A stretch of 64,000 nucleotides of DNA from Sipunculus nudus (Eukaryota > Annelida > Sipuncula > Golfingiida > Sipunculidae): NCBI GenBank assembly GCA_026874595.1, contig CM049322.1:51609386-51673385 (forward strand). The letters are read 5' to 3'. The position numbers and the translations under genes are program-made. The notes beneath the pieces were generated by a model that did not search any database, was not told where the DNA came from, and was given only the letters and a program-made list of their open reading frames with translations. Below are positions 10,901 through 21,839 of this stretch, piece by piece (within the stretch, counting starts at the first letter, position 1; the number at the start of each line of letters is the position of its first letter).

Positions 10901-11551
10901 CCTCTTGTTATTTTGTCTAGGCTAGGCTGTATTGTGCATTTGCTCAAGATCCTCTTTAAGCGCTCACTGGTAAACCACTCCACTCACACAGAAACATAAA
11001 TGGTAGCGATGAATACAGGGCAAGCTGCACTGTTCCTTTACTTGTTAAAATTCACTTACATCCATTGTGGTAAAATATTTGTTATTATTAAAAAGAAAGT
11101 CTGAAATTTACTACTGTGTTCAAGTAATAATTAAATCGAGAGAATTGAATAAAAAAAATGATTTAAATTGAATCAATTCACAGACTTAGTGCTGATCCAG
11201 CAGATTTGTTTTTCGTTGGCAGAGGTATACTCTCTACTGAGTTCGATGTATTAAAGTCTAACACTGGTACTTACCAAGTCCCCGTGGCCAGGTGCATGGA
11301 CAGAGAGGCTTCATTTGACCTTTGACCTTGCTTTTCATCTGTTTCTCCTTCCGTTCACAAATTTTGAGCAGATCTTGTCTATATTCTGCTTCATTCATAT
11401 GGATGACCTTGTAGTCAAGACCGTAGCGGAAGTTGTTCCAGTAAATGTCACATTTAAGAGAAGTGAACAGGACCCGCTGTACAACATAAGTAACAGTGCC
11501 CAGAATGGCACAGATAAATACATACTTATAACAACGCATCAAGGCCTTCAT
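1884..11551 (-). CDS. Beta-1,4-galactosyltransferase family gene, probable beta-1,4-GalNAc transferase; whole gene, 6 coding exons
   Basis: Coding exons on the minus strand are 11275-11551, 9067-9299, 6136-6326, 3681-3803, 2978-3082 and 1884-1995. They total 1041 nt, or 346 aa plus TGA, with all splice phases compatible. The product is a type II membrane enzyme: short cytosolic tail, membrane anchor at about residues 8-30, stem, then a lumenal GT7 catalytic domain. Visible family motifs are VPYRDR (136-141), FNKAALMNAGF (177-187), the metal-binding DVD (203-205), GWGGEDDD (264-271) and a C-terminal DGLSSL block. The family transfers Gal or GalNAc from the UDP-sugar to terminal GlcNAc in the Golgi. 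The residue matching Tyr289 of mammalian B4GALT1 is Ile240, as in invertebrate GalNAc transferases, so GalNAc transfer is my inference. NGS (95-97) and NCT (125-127) are possible N-glycosylation sites. Its length is near that of invertebrate family members. I leave the symbol blank because B4GALT and bre-4-type orthology cannot be resolved by eye. Confidence 0.93.
2379..2645. repeat. Direct tandem duplication, offset about 135 bp
   Basis: Two diverged copies lie side by side in glycosyltransferase intron 5. Each contains TACCATACACA, AAATAGGCCTAAATAT and a TTCTACAGAC-ACAAGTGTA block. Confidence 0.7.
2978..3082 (-). CDS. B4GALT-family exon 5
   Basis: 105 nt, residues 275-309 plus two bases. 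Reads MAVVRYPDPIGRFTIVEHKK then DVGNPYN, matching the family block after the acidic motif. The acceptor is CTTTCAG and the donor GG|GTGCGT, after which the frame hits a stop within one codon. The size matches the mammalian 105-nt exon as I recall it. Confidence 0.92.
3681..3803 (-). CDS. B4GALT-family exon 4 (GWGGEDDD motif)
   Basis: 123 nt, residues 234-274 plus two bases. Contains IPYPMIFGACTAFTAEQF and NGFSNQYYGWGGEDDD, the acceptor-binding and catalytic acidic signature. Ile240, just before FG, occupies the sugar-selectivity position. The acceptor is CTTTCAG and the donor AG|GTCAGT. 123 nt is the size I recall for the mammalian equivalent. Confidence 0.95.
4150..4235 (-). repeat. Possible tRNA-derived (SINE) fragment
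   Basis: The minus strand reads TTGCTTAGTGGTTGAGGC, close to a tRNA A box, and about 35 nt later GGGTCCCAGTTC, a weak B box. It lies in glycosyltransferase intron 4. No tail or target duplication was recognised. Confidence 0.25.
5217..5237 (+). repeat. Poly-G tract (21 G)
   Basis: An uninterrupted run of 21 G on the plus strand, in intron 4 of the minus-strand gene, so C-rich in the transcript. Such tracts form G-quadruplexes and are prone to length errors in assembly. Confidence 0.95.
5790..6056 (+). mobile_element. Dispersed element with a GACG-rich tract and a CAGCTGAGCT end
   Basis: Conserved-looking sequence runs into a degenerate GACGGACA tetranucleotide tract (5938-6008). It ends with ATAGCTCAGATGA...AGTCAGCTGAGCT, the same palindromic border seen in larger elements starting near 48940 and 57169. 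It is probably a nonautonomous copy of that family in intron 3. No coding sequence. Confidence 0.5.
6136..6326 (-). CDS. B4GALT-family exon 3 (DVD motif)
   Basis: 191 nt, residues 171-233 plus two bases. Carries FNKAALMNAGF, YVFHDVD and DPRHVA, matching the UDP-sugar and metal site of the family. The acceptor is ACACAG and the donor GTAAGT. Exons 2 and 3 together are 424 nt, which equals the mammalian pair (236 + 188) as I recall it. Confidence 0.93.
7163..8279 (+). mobile_element. Tigger/pogo-like DNA transposon fossil with TIRs and TA target duplication
   Basis: The left end CAGTGGAGGGCCATTCATCC and the right end, read inverted, CAGTGGAGCGCCTTTCATCC match at 18 of 20 bases. Both are flanked by TA (7161-7162, 8280-8281), as expected for Tc1/mariner-pogo insertions. 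The 1.1-kb interior is too short for a whole transposase and keeps only an N-terminal DNA-binding fragment. It sits in intron 2 of the glycosyltransferase gene. Confidence 0.85.
7737..7877 (+). pseudogene. Pogo/Tigger transposase DNA-binding-domain remnant
   Basis: The frame starting at 7737 reads RKRKHHVLSLEDKLSILERL and continues DQGTKAAEMAREFNVGK, then reaches a stop. This is the CENP-B/psq-type helix-turn-helix with which pogo-family transposases begin. No DDE catalytic domain follows, so the copy is internally deleted. The open frame in another phase at 7591-7851 is not the real one. Confidence 0.75.
8540..8940 (+). repeat. Dispersed repeat fragment with GTCCTCTG motifs
   Basis: Begins with TGGAATTTATGTCCTCTGCT and ends with AATGTCCTCTGTTCCGCAGA then AGTAGGAGAC. 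Related pieces occur near 600-650 and 10865-10920. A diverged noncoding repeat in intron 2. Confidence 0.4.
9067..9299 (-). CDS. B4GALT-family exon 2
   Basis: 233 nt, residues 93-170. Reads through PGGTWRPPNC to KVAVIVPYRDRPHHL and HPVLQRQQLDY, the strongly conserved start of the GT7 catalytic domain. The acceptor is TTTAG before 9299 and the donor CAG|GTATTG after 9067. Confidence 0.93.
9818..10392. repeat. Tandem segmental duplication, two units of about 288 bp
   Basis: The units starting near 9831 and 10119 share AGGCAAGCACATGCACA, GGCATTTTCCTCATTTTGAA, ACACCTAGAAGTTCTCCACA and the sequence beyond, with scattered differences. They lie in intron 1 of the glycosyltransferase gene. Confidence 0.85.
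11275..11551 (-). CDS. B4GALT-family exon 1 (start, membrane anchor, stem)
   Basis: Encodes residues 1-92 plus one base of codon 93. The start is the ATG at 11551-11549. A hydrophobic stretch after MKALMRCYK forms the signal anchor, and a Lys-rich stem follows. The donor is G|GTAAGT after 11275. The next exon begins with GG, which completes a Gly codon. A TTCAG lies just upstream of the ATG, so a separate 5' UTR exon is possible but not shown. Confidence 0.88.
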
Positions 11552-12599
11552 CGTGTCTCCCTGAAGTGAAACTTTCGTACAGACGAATCACTGTTTCCCC
11601 CTACATCTCACACTGCCACAGCAGGGACTACTCAGAGCTTTCTCATAGCACCATCAAATATAAACCCAGTCCCTGATGTCTCCTACGTACAAACATTCTT
11701 TAGGATGTGTGAATCATTCTTAACTTTAATCCTGTTTAAATTCCAATGCAATCAATTCAATTTACAGTTTTAAAAAAAGAGTCAAATAAACAGACTGGTC
11801 AGGATTTTCTTATCCTGTGATTTCTTTATCTCATTTTTAACTGCTTTTAAAGCCTGTGAATAAATACATTACTTTAATTAAGTGAAGAATTTTAACTCTT
11901 GAGTCCATGTTGCCGACTCCTGGCTTTTTTATCAGATCAGCTTGGAATTTCAATGTGCCATTCTTTGTCTGTCACTTCAAAGGCAATCTGCAATATTACA
12001 AAATGTAGACAAATGTTACAGTAACACTAAACCCTGTCATGACTCTGTGAAAAACAGCAACTGGCTTGCAACCAATAACGTCACATGTCTGGTATGCTGC
12101 TATACATGATACATTCACAAGGATTTTCCCCTGGTATTTATGCTCAACATGGGTTTTACAGTCCAAACTATTTTGCCGATGGGTGCGTATTTTTCTAAAC
12201 ACAGGAAGGATAGAAATAAGCAGTGGGTGTAACATCAGTTTCTATATAATCAAGTTTATGTACTGATCAGTCCATCCCAAGGCTCTGTTTGCTAAAGTTG
12301 CGGTTCCAACTTTCATCACCCATGTCCACCATTTTTTTTTCGCAATAACTTTTTTGCAAGTCAAAGAATGCCAAAACTTGGGATATTTTCCAGTAAACAA
12401 TATAAAACCATTTTATAAGAAACTAGTCTACATTCTGACGTGACATCTTACCACCAATCTATGAAATGTACATTATATTGGCAGGGAAATGTGATGACCT
12501 TATAACAGACATTACACACATGAAAGATCGAGGCACCCACATTCACAGGTCCATTAATTAAGAGCTGTCAACCCCTGTTAAACTGTTAACAGTGAGAAT

Positions 12600-12640
12600 T
12601 TTCATTCATCCATTCATTCATTCATTTATGAATTCATTCA
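12600..12640 (+). repeat. Degenerate ATTC tetranucleotide repeat
   Basis: ATTCATTC-type repeats with a few interruptions. Confidence 0.8.
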
Positions 12641-12995
12641 TTAATTTTTATAGCGCTCCTTATATAGTGTTAAAAACATTCTAGATAAGGCACTGAACAG
12701 TAAAAGTCTGGAATGAATGTGATATATACATACATACCAAATGACCTTTGCACCATAGTAAAACCATAAAATATCTTAACATCTATGACTAGTATGTTAT
12801 TATAAAAATGCTAGCATAATCTACTTTTTACAAAAAAAAATTATATTGAAATATTGTTAAAATTTAAAGAGACATTTAACTATTATGAATAATTAAAATC
12901 TTCTCTGATTATGGAAGATGTTTCGTGTATTTTCCTAAAAGTTGTTTATTGCTACAGATCTTAATGTCTGCAGGTAGTTAATAATAATTTTAAAT

Positions 12996-13455
12996 TCCCC
13001 AAGACGAGATTGCGATTGTGATTTCATCTAAGCATGATTGCATTTATATTATGATATTTTGTATTTATCAAATTAAATATACTAGTGTTGAACTATATAT
13101 AACCATTCAGTGTTAAAATATTGAAAATCTGACTGAAAACATCTTTCATATGTCAATTACAATGCATAATATATAAGAAATTAGATCAGATCACTATTTT
13201 AATCCACCGAGGCAGATTTTAAACTCTCTTAAGTGTTATCAGGCAGATTTTAAACTTGCCTGGATAATACCAGGCAGATTTTAAACTCGACTAGGCAAGA
13301 TTAAAATCTAGGCCTGCTCCATGATGGATTTTAATCTCACCTAGACGAGATTGCGATTGTGATCTCATTAAGGTGAGTTAAAAAATCTGTCTAGATGAGA
13401 TCACAATCGCAATCTCACCTAGACGAGATCACAATGGTAATCTTACCTAGGCCAA
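12996..13455. repeat. Cluster of palindromic repeats centred on GAGATTGCGATTGTGATCTC
   Basis: The motif CTAGACGAGATTGCGATTGT appears in direct and inverted copies near 12998, 13341, 13391 and 13420. Nearby are three GGCAGATTTTAAACT copies (about 13210-13280). The arms 13347-13368 and 13395-13416 are exact inverted repeats of 22 nt. Probably the core of a foldback or TIR element; no coding content. Confidence 0.7.
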
Positions 13456-13654
13456 TTTAAATTATTCAATCTTGTCTCTGAAATAAATATGGTCTTTTAT
13501 TATGGAATGTTTGACTTTTAGGGGCTTGGTTTATTTTATTGAATAAAATATTTAAAATAAATAAATAGCTTCTTTTTACAAGGACCTTATCAAATAAATT
13601 ATTTAAATTTGATATTATTCTGAAACACAGTTCTTTCTTGTTCATAACAAACTG

Positions 13655-13719
<65 letters not shown>
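13655..13719 (+). repeat. (AT)n microsatellite
   Basis: About 65 bp of pure AT dinucleotide. Confidence 0.95.
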
Positions 13720-13723
<4 letters not shown>

Positions 13724-15080
13724 TAATAAATTTCATATTTATTAAATAAACACATACCCCTTAAAAAATATAGCGTTTTACCTTCAGTATTTCACTATAA
13801 CATGCTGCCTGCATTAACCCGTCGTGACGTCATTATGGCAAGCCGTCACGTCACGCTTGACCAGAAAAACAATCTTTTTTTTAACTGACCATAGAACACA
13901 TTTGGGCGATAATCAGAGCAGCAAAGGAGTAACATCAATATACATAATGAACATAAAGAAACGAGGCTGATCTCCAGAAATTATGCCCTATAATTTTATT
14001 TTTATTAAATTTCAATTAATGTGTAGCCATTATATTGACTGGAACGCGGGATTCTTAGACCTACCGTTCATTTTCATAACATCTCTTCCTTTTCCTTTCA
14101 TTCAGCCCTCTCGAGAAGATAACTGAGATGAAACTGACTCATCTCTAACATTCCCGGCAGATGTCGCCTCCTGCATGAGTAAGTCCCGTGGGTCTGTTCA
14201 GTGTTGACCCTGCTTGGGGTCACGTTGCAATTACAGTGGATTGTATGATTAAAGTACCTTACGTAATATCTAAGTATTTTCTTTTAAGTTTGAGCATTTT
14301 ATTTTAAAATTTATCATTAATTTTACTAATGTTAATGAATATTTTAATGAAAACCATGAAGTACATACTTAGGCTTATCTAAGATTTATTTAGAATAACA
14401 GAAAAATTGGAGATCTTGCATATATACATAAATAGAGGCTTCTAGTTTTATGCGCATACACAAACATCATTATTTAAGTATATGGAACTAGTACCAGGCG
14501 ATTTTTACCCCTTTTTGTAAAATTGAAAATTTAATTTTGGGGAAAACTGACGTTTGCCATGACCATATAGGCCTATAATATAATTATATTCATATGTTTT
14601 TAAATTATTACATCTATTCAGGGGCGTCGATACCGATGGAGTGCGAGTAGATGACAACCCAATCGAGCTTTTAAACAAATAAGATTTAAATATATGAAAA
14701 AATTAATAATTATAGAAATTAATGAGTTATTTCGTTTTTAATATGAAAAACATGTACACGAATAATTAGATTTTTTTTCTGCCTGATGGACGAGCATTCG
14801 CAGTTGGGTTGTAAATTACTGGTATATAATTTAATTAACTGGAGAAAAGGATATTACATTTTTTTATGCATGGTTTATTTAAAAAATTCCCTGACCTCTG
14901 ACTTATTAGGGCTTATTATTATATATATATTTATTATGAGTAAATTTTATTGAATGCCCTGTCGTAAAAAAAAAAAAAATAAAGAAAATTGCAGCAATGC
15001 GCAGGAAGCCAAAAACTAGCTTAAAACCAATGCTCATGCATGAGTATAAAATCGTCAAGGGAACGTGTGTGTGCGGAAAT

Positions 15081-15094
15081 CCCCCCCCCCCCCC
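15081..15094 (+). repeat. Poly-C tract followed by a polypyrimidine run
   Basis: Fourteen C, then a T- and C-rich stretch to about 15155. Confidence 0.9.
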
Positions 15095-15422
15095 TTCTTT
15101 CTTTTTTCTTTTATTTTTTTATCTTTATTTTAATTTCTTTTCTTCTTTCTTTGGTATGTATAAGTGAACGTATGTATGTATAAATGAATGCATGTATGTC
15201 AAAGTAACAACTAAAAATGTATTAACACATACATGTATACAGGCATGGCTCAGTCGTATATTATAACATGCAGTAACTGTAATTGATTGTCACCGAATAT
15301 ATATAACTTTAAATTCATCGTAATTGATCAATTCATTATGTTCTCACGGCTGATATTATATTCATCTGTTATTTATAAATGCATCTCATATCTAAAAAAA
15401 TAAGGCATTTGGGTATAGGATA

Positions 15423-15954
15423 CAGTCGAACCTCTCTTAGGGGGCAGTTCCAAAAAGTGGGCACCTCTACAAAGTGGCCACTTTTTGGCAGTCCCATTTT
15501 TTCTTCTCTTTATTATGTTTAGCTAATGTGGGCACCTCTACATTCTGTATAAAGTGGGCACTTTCCCAAGCTAATGTGGACACTTCAGTTGAAGTATCTT
15601 CCTATTTGAATTTTCAAAGCTTTCTTTATTATGAATTTGTAATTATCAGCAATCAGAATAAGTTAATTATTATATATTTATGTTTCAACTATATTAATGA
15701 TACAGATCTATATAATGTGGGCTCACACACACATGCACACACACATACAAACAATTGAAACATTTTACTGATTAACCTTTATTTTTTTTAAAACAGGGAA
15801 ACGTACATGCAGTAAGATATTGAAGTACTCTTAAACAGGAGTGACTACATTTATATATCAAAGTAGGTGGTAGCACTGAATGTGACAGTTATTATATCCA
15901 TATAGTGGGCCGTTTGGCCCAGTCCCATGGCTGCCCACATTATAGAGGTTCGAT
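15423..15954. mobile_element. Pogo/mariner-like MITE
   Basis: Begins TA-CAGTCGAACCTCTCTTAGG. Its right side, read inverted, is TCGAACCTCTATAATGTGGG, so the termini pair though the last bases have decayed. The interior repeats GTGGGCACCTCTAC and AAAGTGGGCACTTT subterminal motifs. No transposase frame. Confidence 0.65.
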
Positions 15955-16295
15955 TCTCAGAATTAAAAAGACGTGAATAACAATATGAAACAAATATTTA
16001 AAACATGAAATAAAATTATAACTCATACATGGGGCAGTTTATGTCTAGCACTTGAGGACCTATTACATGGCAAATCCCAAAATTAAATAACATTTAATAT
16101 CTTTGTGTTATGTGGTACCGTAGCTACGTAGATGACGACGGGGACCCTACAGGTTACTGGTCGTGAGGATACCAGAAGAACACGGGGGGACAATGAACGG
16201 AGGGCGGTGAAGCGTAACACCACGAAAGACAACAGAGAAAACACAGAAGAACCCGTACTGTAATTATTCAGTGATATATTCTCATTAACTGGAAC

Positions 16296-16298
16296 GTG

Positions 16299-16332
<34 letters not shown>

Positions 16333-16350
16333 GTGTGTGTGTGTGTGTGT
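16296..16350 (+). repeat. (GT)n microsatellite
   Basis: GT dinucleotide run with a single C interruption. Confidence 0.95.
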
Positions 16351-16684
16351 GAACGGTGCGACGTCATGTACCGTCGTGTACGTACGACTTTAAAAGTATC
16401 ACATGCCCGATATCGTATGGGCTGCAATTATTATTTGAACTGTCATGGTGCTCACCGTGCCTGGTTTTGGACATTGCTTCGTCATTCTTTGAGGATTAAC
16501 TTTGTATTACCGTGAACGGCTCCTACGCATCCCAAAGCAGTTATACATGTATTTAAGAAAGATGGACAACAGTGGTAAAATTAATTGGGCCACCTATATA
16601 AGAACATTACTATTGCAGGATTTGGTTATGTGTGGATGATAAAACATGTTGGAGATGTGAACATTTTTATTAAACAACAGAAGC

Positions 16685-16855
16685 CGATCCAGGGGGGGGG
16701 GGAGGGGGGCCAGGGGGTCTGGATTTAAGACAAAATTTTGCCGCCTGGACACCCCTCCTTTTCAGACCTGAGGACCTTTTTTAAGGGTTTTCTTTTGTCC
16801 TCCTGGATTGGAACCCCCCCCCCCCCCTTTTCCTAAATCTTGGATCCACCCCTGT
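16685..16855. repeat. Small inverted-repeat element with G- and C-runs
   Basis: The left side has GATCCAGGGGGGGGG. The right side has a run of 14 C, then CTTGGATCCACCCCTG. The two sides are roughly complementary, suggesting a short MITE whose ends contain homopolymers. Confidence 0.4.
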
Positions 16856-18639
16856 ACAACGAGTAAAAGACATGGCAATACAAGATTGGCATAATGATAT
16901 TGACTCCAGTAATAAATTATATTTCTATGGGACTTTTAAATCACTGTTAAGAGTTGAAAAGTATTTATCATGTGTACCTAATATAAAAAAATTACAAGGC
17001 ACTTGCAAAATTGAGATGTAGCAACCATAAATTACCATAAGAATCAGATCGACGTAAAATAATTGATAGAGAAGAAAGTATACTGTTACAATCTTGCTTA
17101 TAATATCATAGAAGATGAGAGCCATTTTATGTTATAATGCCCTTTGTATAATGATCTACGTGTGAAATATTTAAAAAAATGATATGCTACAGCCTCGTGA
17201 ATATAATTTGAAAAGAATTTTCAATTTGGAAAATCTGTTAAAAATTTCAAATGTAGCAGTATTTGCTCACTATATGGTTTTATAAAAAGACAAAAAATAA
17301 TAGATAATTGATATTCATAGCACCAATTTATGACACAATGGAGAATTTAGAATTGTGTGTTTTTTTCTCTTAGGATTGTTCTTGTCTGTCTCACAGAATC
17401 ACAAGTATTTATTTGTATTTGATATTACTTTGAATGCACACGTTTGTAAGTATCCGTTTGTTAATGGTATGGCATATTGAATGTTTATAGTTGGAACTTT
17501 GGACCTGAGGCCTCAGTTACTGTATAAGCTCTTTACTTACGTTCAACTAAAGACTACTCCACTGAGCCCCACAGTCACAACCCAGTCATTTTCTCAGACG
17601 CCAAAAGGGTTTGTTTCCTTTACATATCAAAATTGGTAGAAACAATCCCTCTGATTTTTACTGACATTAGAGGCAAAAATATCATTTGCAAAACAAAAAT
17701 GACATGTACGTTGTGGCTGTATTTCTTCCGTGGGAAGAAATGGTGGAAAGAAAGTATTTCATCCCTTCCCTTCTTTTTGTCTGGGAAAGTTGTGCCAACC
17801 CTGCCTGTTATAGACCGGTCAGTTGCGGGTGCCATTTATTAGACCCGCGTCATTTGCTTTATACTCACGTGACCGTTGCTGAAAAATTACAACCACCGGA
17901 AGCGACAAGATGTCAGTGAACATTTTCGAGCCAAAATAATCATGAATGAAGTCACATGAGTGAAGTTTTTCTACGAACCTCTTATTGGCTCATGTAACCA
18001 CGGGTGCAGTGACGTCATGTCACTGGTTCATCTCCACTCATTCGCATATAGCCAAGATTTGGAATTTCTTCCTAATATTACGACTAGCTGCCGGGCATAC
18101 AAGCGGGCAATTAATGAGGCCTTATGGAAATTTTCGGGGCTTAGGGCAATTTCAGTTCAGGTTACAGAAGGGTCACGGATGTCAGACATTCGCGGCGCAG
18201 CTTTGGTCACATTTATAGCTAAGAAGGAGCTGCTTATAATGCTCTAGTGCAACATATTTAATATTTATCTCTGTCTTTACAGTATTTAACCCCGCGCAAT
18301 AAATAGCTGTTGTGCAGAACTAGGTTCTCAACTGACGGACCCCTCAAGCACATGAGCGTGCACCCGAAGACCTATATACTGATTTCCTGGCGTATCGGAA
18401 GATCGGTTCTTGACAGTCGTACCGGAATCGATGTCACTTCGTTCATCGCTCAAAACAACCCGCGAATTTTAAACGGGTCAGCAAAGAATGAAAAATCTCT
18501 CAGACTTATGCTCTAAATATTAAATTAACATTTAACAAAAATTGTGATCGTTGATTTTAAGATTCGATTTTTAATCCATACATAAAAACTACCTTGATAG
18601 CTTGGCCTTGGGGAAACACATACAGTTAAACTGTGATAA

Positions 18640-19780
18640 AGTTTATTAGATTTTATGAGGGTTTTTGCCTTATTAGAATCGTTCCGGGCGGCAAATATGA
18701 TCGTACCGAACTCGATTGTGATCGTCCCTCTGACGGCAGGACGGAGTTAATTGTATCCGCCAAAACAAAATTTTGCAGATACTATGTTTTTGAGCGGTTT
18801 CCGCCGCCGCCGCGTTCGTTTCTGGAATAGAACTCTGAGACCTCTGGACAGATTGTTCCGAAACTTTACACCATTATCGGGTCACATTTGAACTGGTGCC
18901 AAAATATTTTGGGTAGACTTCTGACCTTTCCTGTCTCTAGTGCATCCATTTTTGCATCTGTTTTGACACATTATTCAACATATCTTCGGAACCGTTTGAC
19001 CAATCAGGCTAAAAATTTTACACAAATGTAGCCCTTGAATAGCTTTATAACATTTACTAAAATGGTGGCGCCACTTGCAACCATTTTTGCACAGTGTCCA
19101 TCTGTTCATCTGCATCGGGATAAAATCACTCATATCTCTGCATTGGTTTAACTTATTTGCCTGAAATTTTGCATGTGTATACATCCTCGATAGTTTTCTT
19201 GATTTTATGACAGGTGGCGCCACCTTCATTTACGTTCAGGCTGCAGACATACAGGCTTATATCTCAAGACTGGTTTGACATATCCTTCTGAAATTTTGCA
19301 TGTGTATAGATCTCACATAGCTCTTTATCATACGCAAAACAGGTTCATGCATCTTGGATAGCTTTCTTGATGTATTGGCGGGTGGCGCCACCTACATTTA
19401 TGGTTACGCTGCAGACATCCATGCTTCTATCTCATTACTAGCTTGATGTATCCTCCTGAAATGTTGTATGTGTATAGATTTCACATAGCTCTATATCATA
19501 CACAAATTTGCTGGTGCCACCTGCATCCATTTTTGCACAGCGTCCTTCTGTTTGTCTGCTGTGGGATAAAATCACTCACATACAAGTAGTGGTTTGACTT
19601 ATCTGCCTAAAATGTTTCATATGTATACAACTTGGATAGCTTTCTTGATTTTTTGGCAGGTGGCGCCACCTACAAGCACATTTCGGCTGCAGACATCCAT
19701 TCTAATATGCAACATACCTCATTCTATTTCCCTTTGCTACTTATTCCATGCCTCACTTCACCCGTACTGCGGATTCTAGT
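18640..19780 (+). mobile_element. Tandem-core dispersed element (pearl-like), plus orientation
   Basis: A GC-richer head (about 18660-18830, containing GTATCCGCCAAAACA and a CCGCCGCCGCCG stretch) is followed by at least four diverged units of roughly 140-150 bp. Units contain TGAAATTTTGCATGTGTATA, GATAGCTTTCTTGAT and the palindrome GGTGGCGCCACC (near 19067, 19213, 19381, 19660). The same head and units recur in opposite orientation at about 51540-53180. Noncoding; tandem cores inside a dispersed unit are a known property of bivalve pearl elements, though family identity is inference. Confidence 0.65.
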
Positions 19781-20288
19781 TTCAAAATGAGACCGCGAAC
19801 TGAGGAATATGTACAGCATGAAGACATCTCCCACTTACTGTCAAAACCCTGTGAAATTATATTTTCAACTGTGTTTCAAATCCCTATGATGATATGTATT
19901 ATATCAAAATGAAATGAGGATAGGAAAAGTCATATCACCTGAGTGATTCTTCTCAGACTTCTGTTTGATAGACCGTCAATCTGCATGCTTGAGCCAAGTC
20001 ATGTGCACTGGACGATTCAGCGCAGTGTTCACCCTACCGTATCCTTTTTAGGTTCATTCTGCATAATGATACAGCACCACGCAACTGGTGACATTCGTGC
20101 ACTGATACCCATCACTAAAGGCTACCAAAAGGTTCGTGGGACTTGTGTAACTAGTCCCAGCGGACCAGGCCAGCCCCGACACTTAATTGTAATTGGCACG
20201 CGATAACCCCATCCACCCTATTGTGCGCCAATTGTGCGGTGATGTCACTGCCATTGCACTGCCATTGATTCTTCCCGCGTATCTCATG

Positions 20289-20538
20289 TAAGACCGGTTT
20301 TCCATGTACGCTAAAATTACATCGCACTTTAAATCAACAACCTGAAAACAGGGGTACTGTTTACTGTTTTTATTGTACTGAACAAACAAGCGAGCAGAAA
20401 AGAACAGGAATCGACATTTATTTCATTGCAATGAAAAGCGTACATGGAAAAGCTATAGCTTGTTTGAACTATCTCGACTTTTCTGCGCGATGAAAAGCGC
20501 GAAGAAAAGCGTAACTTTTAAATGGAAAACGGGCCTTA
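20289..20538. mobile_element. Short foldback/MITE element
   Basis: The left end TAAGACCGGTTTTCCATGTA pairs with the right end, read inverted, TAAGGCCCGTTTTCCATTTA (17 of 20). Subterminal copies of GCGTACATGGAAAA and a GCGCGATGAAAAGCGCG hairpin lie inside. About 250 bp, noncoding. Confidence 0.55.
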
Positions 20539-21839
20539 CTGACGGCACCACCACGGTGAGGCCATTCCATAGTGCACAGAGGCAATCATTGTCAAAGAAG
20601 AGAAGGATAGGATTGCAAGTGGAATTAGAGCTCTTCTACAGGCTGGGAAAGATGTAACGTTTGAAGAAACAATTTAATCTACTTCTCCCTTCTGAACACA
20701 CCGATCAAATTGTTGGAAAGTTGTGCATTTCACCCTATTGACTATTAATTTGTTAATTCAAATCATATTAAATTAAGTTTCTCCTCTGGTTAAACTATAA
20801 TTTTCTCAACAATTAGGACAAGTTTCTATTAATTGGTTAAATAAATGTTCATATCATAGCAAATCACCATTATTTCATTCACTTCTCATTCAGACTGATT
20901 TCTGATGTTCTGAAGTATAATATTTAATCTAATTTAGACAAAAACAACCGGTAAATAAGTTCTGTCCGGGCATAAGACACCATCACATGGTTCTGTTGGC
21001 CTAAATAAAACTGTCACGGTCTCTTCTTGGTACTAGATCCCAGTCCCACTGGCACCGAGCCCATATCAAACTCCATATGGTGCCATTACCCAATCCTTGC
21101 CTCACCAAACCACTGTTGGCACAAACCAAGACTGTTTTAACACATTAATACCTGACAGAGTTTTAAATGACAACATAGGCATTGTTAATAAATCTAACCC
21201 CGGACTAAAAGTCAGAGATAAAATGGATCCAGCACAGTTATGTTTCTACTACTGCTAAGGCAACTCATATGAATCCTTCCTAGTAAGATAACTAAACAAT
21301 TGTGTTCACGAATTTTGTTATAGCTTTAAATTTATGCGTAAATATGTACACAGATATCGGTGTAAGCATGAGGTCACGAACTTCACAAGGAAAGTAATCT
21401 TGACCTTGAATAGATCCATCGTGTTTGAAGTAACTGTAACTTAATCTAGAGTGTCAGCCAAAAAAACAGCCAAAATACAGGAATATAGTGAACCCTATAT
21501 CTTTCCAAGTAGTGCATGATCATTACCCTGGCTACATTGACCTTGTGAAATGCTAACATGTACTTCATAAGGAAGGGAGATCATTTTAAAAGGGGGTCTG
21601 CCTTATGTTTCGGGATAGGTTGGCATCTCTGATGTCAAGCACATTTAGTTTCTTTATTGTGCACAAATTCCTTTAATGTGAATTATTATTACACGCTGCT
21701 GACACAGTTTTGCCGATCGACCAACTGATATCGGATTTCATTCCAAAGAAGATGGTGGAAGATTGTGTCTTCAGTAGCAAAGCAATGAAATTGTTGATTC
21801 AATAACATCTGAAAACAGACACAATACTGTGTCTCATGG

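Noticed and set aside
16083-16427. 114-codon minus-strand open frame
   Set aside because: Its middle is the (GT)n repeat read as alternating Thr-His; the rest matches nothing.
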